Positions 4,726-8,357 of a stretch of 8,357 nt of DNA are shown here, in pieces. The DNA comes from JANNHP01 sp031404455 (GTDB lineage: Bacteria > Planctomycetota > JAJSAM01 > JAJVHW01). Positions within the stretch are counted from its first letter, which is position 1; every line of letters starts with the position of its first letter. Location of the stretch: the NCBI GenBank assembly GCA_031404455.1, contig JANNHP010000128.1:1-8357 (forward strand), written 5' to 3'. Under the pieces are notes generated by a model. The model ran no database searches. It saw only the letters and a list, made by a program, of their open reading frames with translations, and was not told where the DNA came from. The position numbers were made by a program, and so were the translations under genes.

Positions 4726-6783
4726 CTAGAGGATCGTCAACAGCTCCGTGATCGCAGCGACGTGAGCACGGTAGTTGATGTCCGTCGCCAAGCGGGCCAG
4801 GGTCGGCACGTCGCGACGGTCGCCGATCTGTCCGAGCGCCACGGCGGCGAGCGAACGGGTCAGGTCGGGATAGGTCTTCTTCTCGTCCTTCGCGATCTCG
4901 ACGAGCGCCTCGATGGCGCGCTCGTCACCGATCTGGCCGAGGGCCAGCGCGGCCGAGCCGAGCTCGTAGTTGCTCGCGTCCTTGTCCTTCACGATCGCGA
5001 CGATCTCGGCGATGACGCCGGCGTCGCCCATGAGGCCTGCCGCCATCGCGGTCTGGACGCGCAGGTCGCGGTCGTTGTCGTCCTTCAGGGTGGACTTGAT
5101 CGCGTCGACGGCGTCCGACGCTCCGATCATGCCGAGGCCGAGCGCGCAGTAGCCGCGCACGCGCTTGTCGGCGCCCTTGTCCTTCAGGCACTCCTTCAGC
5201 TTCTCGATCGCGAGCTTGTCGCCGACGAGTCCGGAGGCCACTGCGTAGGCGCCGAGCGCCTTCGCCTCGCCGCCCTCGGCGAACTTGGCGCGGATGGGGG
5301 CGTTGATCTCGTCCTCGGGGGACGCCTTGCCCTGGTCCGAGTAGGAGCGGCCGATGAGGCCGAGTGCCAGAGCCGCGAAGGGAGGCGTGAGGCCCTTGCC
5401 CTTCTCGAGCTCCTTGCGGAGCACGCTGATCATCTCGCTGCGGACCTTCTCGTCCACGCCCTTGGCCGCACCCATGCGACCGAGCGCGATGATGGCGAAG
5501 TTCTTCTCCTGCGTGTCGACGGCGTCCTCGGTCAGTCCCTTCAGGACCTCCGCGGCGCGCTTCTGGTCCTTCGCCTCGCAGCGCGGGGCGAGCTGACCCA
5601 AGGCGATCGCCGCGGAGCGGCGCTCGTTCGGGCTGCGCTTGGCCTTCGCCTTCGAGTCGACGATCTTGATCATCTCGTCGAGCACGGCGGTCTGCTGACC
5701 GGGCTTGTCACCCGCCGGCTGGCCGATCTTGCCGAGCGCGGAGATCGCGTAGGAGATCTCGGTGTCGTTCAGCAGCTCCGAGCCCTTGCGTGACGTCTTG
5801 CTCGTCTGGACGATGTTCATGAGCTCCGCGACCGAGGCGTCGTTGCCGAAGAGGCCGATCGCCGCGAGGCACGCGGGCTTGATGTCGCCCTTGACCTCCT
5901 TGGCGGAGATGACGTCGATCATCGCGTTGAACGCGGCGCGGTCCGTATCGTTCTTCTCTCCGAGGAGACCGAGTGCGATGGCCGAGAAGGGACGCAGGTA
6001 GGTGTCGTCCTTCGAGCTGTCCTTCATCGCTTCGATGAGGTAGGCGCGAATGTCCGGCGTGTCCTTCTGGAGCAGGCCGAGCGCCAGGCCCGCCGACTCC
6101 TGGACCTCCTTGTGGTAGCTCTTGTCGCGGCCCATCGTCTTCAGGGTCTCGACGATGGACTCGTCGCCGATCTTCGCGAGGCCGAGCTGGGCGGCCGACT
6201 GGATGTGGAAGTTCGTCTCCCGGTCCTCGAGGAACTGATGGAGGAGCGGGACGATGTTCTTCTGGATGGCCTCGTCGGTCGCCGACTTGATCGCCGTGCC
6301 GCTCGTCTTGCGCCCGAACTGACCGCCCGTGCTCGGTCCCTGCTGCATCTTCCTGACCTTGCTCTTGAGCTGGAGGATCTCGTCCTTGTTGTAGTTCCAC
6401 CAGAAGGTCCAGTCCTCGTAGCCGGAGCCCTTGCTGGAGCTCTTCGGACGTCCGGAGCCGGTCGTGGGGCCGCCGCCGCCGCCGCCGGTGGACGGGGGAG
6501 GTCCGCCGCCGCCGCGCGAGGGACCGCCGCCGCCGCCGCCGGGGGTGGAGGGACCGCCCGCATCGGGGCCGCCCGTCGTGGGGCCGCCGGGCGGCTCGCC
6601 GCCGGGGGTCTGGGGACCGCCGCCTTCGGGGGGCGGGGGCGGATCGGAGGGCTCACGGCTGTCGGGCGGCACTTCGCCGGCCGGACCGCGGTAGGAACCG
6701 CCGTGCGCGAACGCCTCGGCGAGGAAACCGGGGGCGGTGGTGACCAGGGCGAGGGCCGCCGCAGTCTTCAGAATTCGGCGCAT
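4726..6783 (-). CDS. Secreted HEAT-repeat protein with Gly/Pro-rich linker
   Basis: The 685-residue product starts at ATG 6781-6783 with AAGGAGGA seven bases upstream. A signal peptide (1-26, cleavage near AEAFA-HG) sends it out of the cytoplasm. Residues 35-115 are a Gly/Pro/Ser/Thr linker with runs of G and P. Then comes an aromatic block, YEDWTFWWNYNKDEILQLK (122-140), and from about 165 to the C-terminus roughly thirteen HEAT-type helical repeats with a core like AxxALGxIGD (AAQLGLAKIGD 197-207, SAIALGLLGE 267-276, AALALGQIGD 611-620, AAVALGQIGD 647-656). HEAT solenoids are scaffolds that bind other proteins; no catalytic motif is present. The linker suggests it reaches from or across the envelope. 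It is flanked by hairpin terminators and so is probably its own transcription unit. Partner and function are unknown. Confidence 0.9.
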   Translation of the reverse strand: MRRILKTAAALALVTTAPGFLAEAFAHGGSYRGPAGEVPPDSREPSDPPPPPEGGGPQTPGGEPPGGPTTGGPDAGGPSTPGGGGGGPSRGGGGPPPSTGGGGGGPTTGSGRPKSSSKGSGYEDWTFWWNYNKDEILQLKSKVRKMQQGPSTGGQFGRKTSGTAIKSATDEAIQKNIVPLLHQFLEDRETNFHIQSAAQLGLAKIGDESIVETLKTMGRDKSYHKEVQESAGLALGLLQKDTPDIRAYLIEAMKDSSKDDTYLRPFSAIALGLLGEKNDTDRAAFNAMIDVISAKEVKGDIKPACLAAIGLFGNDASVAELMNIVQTSKTSRKGSELLNDTEISYAISALGKIGQPAGDKPGQQTAVLDEMIKIVDSKAKAKRSPNERRSAAIALGQLAPRCEAKDQKRAAEVLKGLTEDAVDTQEKNFAIIALGRMGAAKGVDEKVRSEMISVLRKELEKGKGLTPPFAALALGLIGRSYSDQGKASPEDEINAPIRAKFAEGGEAKALGAYAVASGLVGDKLAIEKLKECLKDKGADKRVRGYCALGLGMIGASDAVDAIKSTLKDDNDRDLRVQTAMAAGLMGDAGVIAEIVAIVKDKDASNYELGSAALALGQIGDERAIEALVEIAKDEKKTYPDLTRSLAAVALGQIGDRRDVPTLARLATDINYRAHVAAITELLTIL
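6460..6646 (-). repeat. Low-complexity GGN/CCG tract encoding the Gly/Pro linker
   Basis: This part of the HEAT gene is almost entirely G and C in triplet runs and encodes alternating Gly and Pro stretches (about residues 46-108). Because of its composition the opposite strand also reads as a Pro/Gly-rich open frame, which is not a gene. Such tracts tend to change length by slippage. Confidence 0.8.
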
Positions 6784-6823
6784 CTGAGAGTCCTCCTTGG
6801 GACGCCGGTTCGATCCGGCTCAG
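6784..6823 (-). promoter_or_regulatory. Possible three-way junction holding the HEAT-gene ribosome binding site
   Basis: The 40 bases before the ATG can fold almost completely. CTGAG (6819-6823) pairs with CTCAG (6784-6788, abutting the ATG). Inside lie a CCGG/CCGG hairpin (6805-6818, loop ATCGAA) and a GTCC/GGAC hairpin (6790-6803, loop CAAGGA). The Shine-Dalgarno AAGGAGG falls in the loop and 3' stem of the second hairpin, so folding would hide it. The stems are short (4-5 bp), so stability and function are unproven. Confidence 0.4.
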
Positions 6824-6871
6824 TTTTTCTCTGCACGCCGGGACGAGCCCGGCCGGTCGGGATGGCCACCC

Positions 6872-6900
6872 ATCATGGTGGTTCGAGCACCGTGTCGCAA
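6872..6900 (-). promoter_or_regulatory. Alternative sigma70-like promoter for the HEAT gene
   Basis: On the minus strand, TTGCGA (6895-6900) is followed after exactly 17 bases by CATGAT (6872-6877). Each hexamer matches its consensus at four of six positions. This competes with the sigma54 reading of the same site; the sequence alone cannot decide between them. Confidence 0.3.
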
Positions 6901-6911
6901 TCGAAATGCCA
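6896..6911 (-). promoter_or_regulatory. Candidate sigma54 (-24/-12) promoter for the HEAT gene
   Basis: The minus strand reads TGGCATTTCGATTGCG. This keeps TGGCA, six bases, then TTGC, the spacing of the sigma54 consensus (TGGCAC-N5-TTGC), with the GG and GC dinucleotides 11 bases apart. A start near 6885 would give a leader of about 100 bases. Its TTGCGA also serves as the -35 of an overlapping sigma70-like promoter. Confidence 0.4.
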
Positions 6912-6950
6912 CTCGCGCCGCAGCGTGCCGTTTTCGAGACGAACGCGTAA

Positions 6951-6975
6951 GTGCCTTTTCCAAAATGGCTTGCAC
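6951..6975 (-). promoter_or_regulatory. AT-rich dyad upstream of the HEAT promoter
   Basis: GTGC (6951-6954) and GCAC (6972-6975) flank an A/T-rich core containing TTTTCCAAAA, in a region otherwise very GC-rich. Its centre lies about 78 bases upstream of the start predicted for the sigma54 promoter, within the range where sigma54 activators bind. A protein-binding role is inferred, not shown. Confidence 0.25.
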
Positions 6976-6985
6976 TCAACGAGCT

Positions 6986-7017
6986 GGGTCCGGCTCGCCG
7001 TTCGGCGGGCCGAACCC
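6986..7017 (-). terminator. Hairpin after the DUF1080-like gene
   Basis: On the minus strand, GGGTTCGGC (7009-7017) pairs with GCCGGACCC (6986-6994) over 9 bp with one G-U pair. Inside it, after one C/A mismatch, CGCC and GGCG form a further 4-bp stem around GAAC. The hairpin starts 26 bases past the stop. It lacks a T-tract, so it may be a weak or factor-assisted terminator, or a 3'-end stabiliser. Confidence 0.55.
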
Positions 7018-7043
7018 GTTACCTGCGCGCTACGGCGTTACCG

Positions 7044-8291
7044 CTATCGCAGTTCGCGGATCTTCATCTTGGTGACCCGGAGCCTGGTGCCCTCGGGGAT
7101 CAGGAATGCGATCCCGCCCTTCCTGCGCTTGCTCCAGGACGGATTCGGCTCCCACGGCGTGATGTCCTGGTCGGGAAACTCGATGCGGATCTGGCTGCCG
7201 ACGTACCGGCAGCGGAACTGGTACTTGTCGCCGGCCTTCACGCCGCCGTCCTTCGAGCTCAGGTCGAACGACTCCGACTGACGGTTGTCGGGCGAGCCCG
7301 GCGGGGGGGCGACATGGAAGAACATGGTCGCGATGCCCTCGACCGAGAACTCCATCTCGAGCACGAAGTTCCGGAGCGTGTCGCTCTGCTGGTCGAGGAT
7401 CGCGGCCACGCCCTGCAGCTTGCTGCCGGCGTCGGGCGGGCTGATGGTGAGGATGCCGTTCTCGACGCGACAGGCGAAGCCGGGGACGTTCGTGGACTTG
7501 CTCCAGCGCGACGCCATGTCGCCGCCGAGCAGGTCCTTCCACGGGATCGTCTCGATGAACTCCGGCGTCATCACCTTGTTGTAGAACTCGTCCGCCTCGA
7601 CGAGCAGCGACTTGAACGTCTCGGTGTAGGCCAGCTCGTCGGGTTTGTTGTTCGCGCGCTTCGCGTCCTCGACGGCCTTGCGCACGTAGTCCTCGGCCGC
7701 GGCGTACTTGGCGATCGCCTGGCGGGGAGAGCTGCCCGAGACGGCGGCGAACGCCTTCGCCTCGTCCCGCATCTTCGTGACGAGGACGTTGTCGATCTTC
7801 GACTTCATCTCCTTGATCTGCGCCGGGTACGCCGGGTCCCAGATTTCCGAGCCGATCTCGATGTCGGTGAGCTTCTGCTTCGTCGCGATCAACTGCTCGG
7901 ACGGCGTCGCTGCGATCGCGTCGACAGTGGCCTTCGCGGCGGTGAACACGGCGTCGAATTCACCCTTGGCCTTCTTCTTGTCGAGCCGCGCCGTGAGCTT
8001 GGCCTTGATCCGCAAGACGTGCGGCTCGCTCACCTCGCCCTTCCAGCGATTGGGCTGCGTGTCGATGAGCGTGATGGCCGCGGTCATCGTCTCCGCGGAA
8101 GCGTTCTCCTCCTTCTCGACGCGTTCGAGCTCGCCGAGGAAGTCCGACACGAGCTTGGCCGCGGCGTCCTGCTTCGCCTTCATGTCAGCCTTCTCATTGC
8201 TGATCACGATCCAGACGACCGACGCGATGACCACCGCGATGCCGGCCGCGATCAGGCCCTTCTTCGTCGTGGGGTCGAGGGGCTCGTCCAT
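7044..8291 (-). CDS. Membrane-anchored protein with DUF1080-like C-terminal domain
   Basis: From ATG at 8289-8291 the protein has 415 residues. A short charged N-terminus (MDEPLDPTTKK) precedes one hydrophobic helix (12-30), giving an uncleaved anchor. Residues about 31-240 are Lys/Glu/Ala-rich and look helical, perhaps coiled-coil. Residues about 248-415 resemble the DUF1080 / 3-keto-disaccharide hydrolase fold, a LamG-like beta sandwich: IPWKDLLGGDMASRW, then FACRVENGILTIS, NFVLEMEFSVEG, GDKYQFRCRYVGSQIRIEF and a closing RLRVTKMKIREL. Sugar binding is thus possible, though no catalytic residues can be assigned. The frame is open upstream to an ATG at 8346-8348 and beyond the window. Those extra 19 codons have more A/T at third positions than the gene, so the inner start is preferred although it lacks a clear Shine-Dalgarno site. 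Confidence 0.75.
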   Translation of the reverse strand: MDEPLDPTTKKGLIAAGIAVVIASVVWIVISNEKADMKAKQDAAAKLVSDFLGELERVEKEENASAETMTAAITLIDTQPNRWKGEVSEPHVLRIKAKLTARLDKKKAKGEFDAVFTAAKATVDAIAATPSEQLIATKQKLTDIEIGSEIWDPAYPAQIKEMKSKIDNVLVTKMRDEAKAFAAVSGSSPRQAIAKYAAAEDYVRKAVEDAKRANNKPDELAYTETFKSLLVEADEFYNKVMTPEFIETIPWKDLLGGDMASRWSKSTNVPGFACRVENGILTISPPDAGSKLQGVAAILDQQSDTLRNFVLEMEFSVEGIATMFFHVAPPPGSPDNRQSESFDLSSKDGGVKAGDKYQFRCRYVGSQIRIEFPDQDITPWEPNPSWSKRRKGGIAFLIPEGTRLRVTKMKIRELR

Positions 8292-8357
8292 GCCGGGAAA
8301 ACGGGGCCAACGGTTCGCCTGCGAAACGGGCAACAGGGACTCACCCATAGATCGCCT

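Noticed and set aside
3916..5793. 625-codon plus-strand frame across cvpA, element 2 and the HEAT gene
   Set aside because: It crosses three unrelated features antisense to real genes and shows no domain.
6801..6832. tRNA T-arm look-alike (GGTTCGATCC) and plus-strand hairpin with a T-run
   Set aside because: A 7-base T-loop cannot be closed by a proper stem and no other tRNA arms are present. As a plus-strand terminator it would have no gene to end; it fits better as part of the HEAT leader.
6112..7281. 389-codon plus-strand frame antisense to the HEAT and DUF1080-like genes
   Set aside because: It spans an intergenic gap and has shadow-type low-complexity composition (poly-Ala/Gly from the CCG tract).
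1..8357. CRISPR array, toxin-antitoxin pair, defence or biosynthetic cluster
   Set aside because: No regularly spaced repeats, no small paired toxin-like genes and no nuclease, integrase or transposase motif were found; the identifiable genes are housekeeping or envelope proteins.

Overview
The window is about two-thirds G+C, with densely packed genes on both strands, a strong GC bias at third codon positions and many Shine-Dalgarno sites of the GGAGG type. It reads as chromosome of a high-GC Gram-negative bacterium. A secreted, Gly/Pro-rich HEAT-repeat protein next to a membrane-anchored protein with a DUF1080-like C-terminus points, with moderate confidence, to Planctomycetota or a related lineage. 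No phage, plasmid, CRISPR array, rRNA or tRNA is seen.

Layout, left to right. Minus strand: the first 139 codons of a secreted protein of unknown function (running off the left edge), a divergent miaA, and a 61-residue lipoprotein with a recognisable sigma70-type promoter. Plus strand: hisS, the only plus-strand gene. Minus strand again: nadD and a cvpA-type membrane gene, translationally coupled by a 4-base overlap (cvpA upstream), then the large HEAT-repeat gene and the DUF1080-like gene at the right edge. Transcription on the minus strand runs right to left, so the real order there is DUF1080-like, HEAT, cvpA-nadD; then lipoprotein, miaA, secreted protein. hisS converges on nadD and diverges from the lipoprotein gene.

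Two intergenic spaces hold unrelated long imperfect palindromes. Element 1 (about 197 bp, ends AAAGGGTGTGAA) fills the gap between the convergent hisS and nadD genes and touches both stop codons. Element 2 (238 bp, perfect 19-bp terminal inverted repeats beginning and ending in TA) sits directly upstream of cvpA. Both look like miniature non-autonomous repeats or structured intergenic elements, and they are the least explained parts of the window.

miaA, hisS and nadD are housekeeping genes for tRNA modification, tRNA charging and NAD synthesis. Two of them lack residues normally treated as invariant: MiaA has Glu where the P-loop Ser/Thr should be, and HisRS has Ala in place of the motif 3 Arg. 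The HEAT-repeat gene has the most elaborate upstream region: a sigma54-like -24/-12 match overlapping a possible sigma70 promoter, an AT-rich dyad farther upstream, and a leader that can fold into a compact three-way junction holding the ribosome binding site. I see no convincing new defence or biosynthetic system. The interest lies in the palindromic elements, the active-site substitutions and the HEAT leader.
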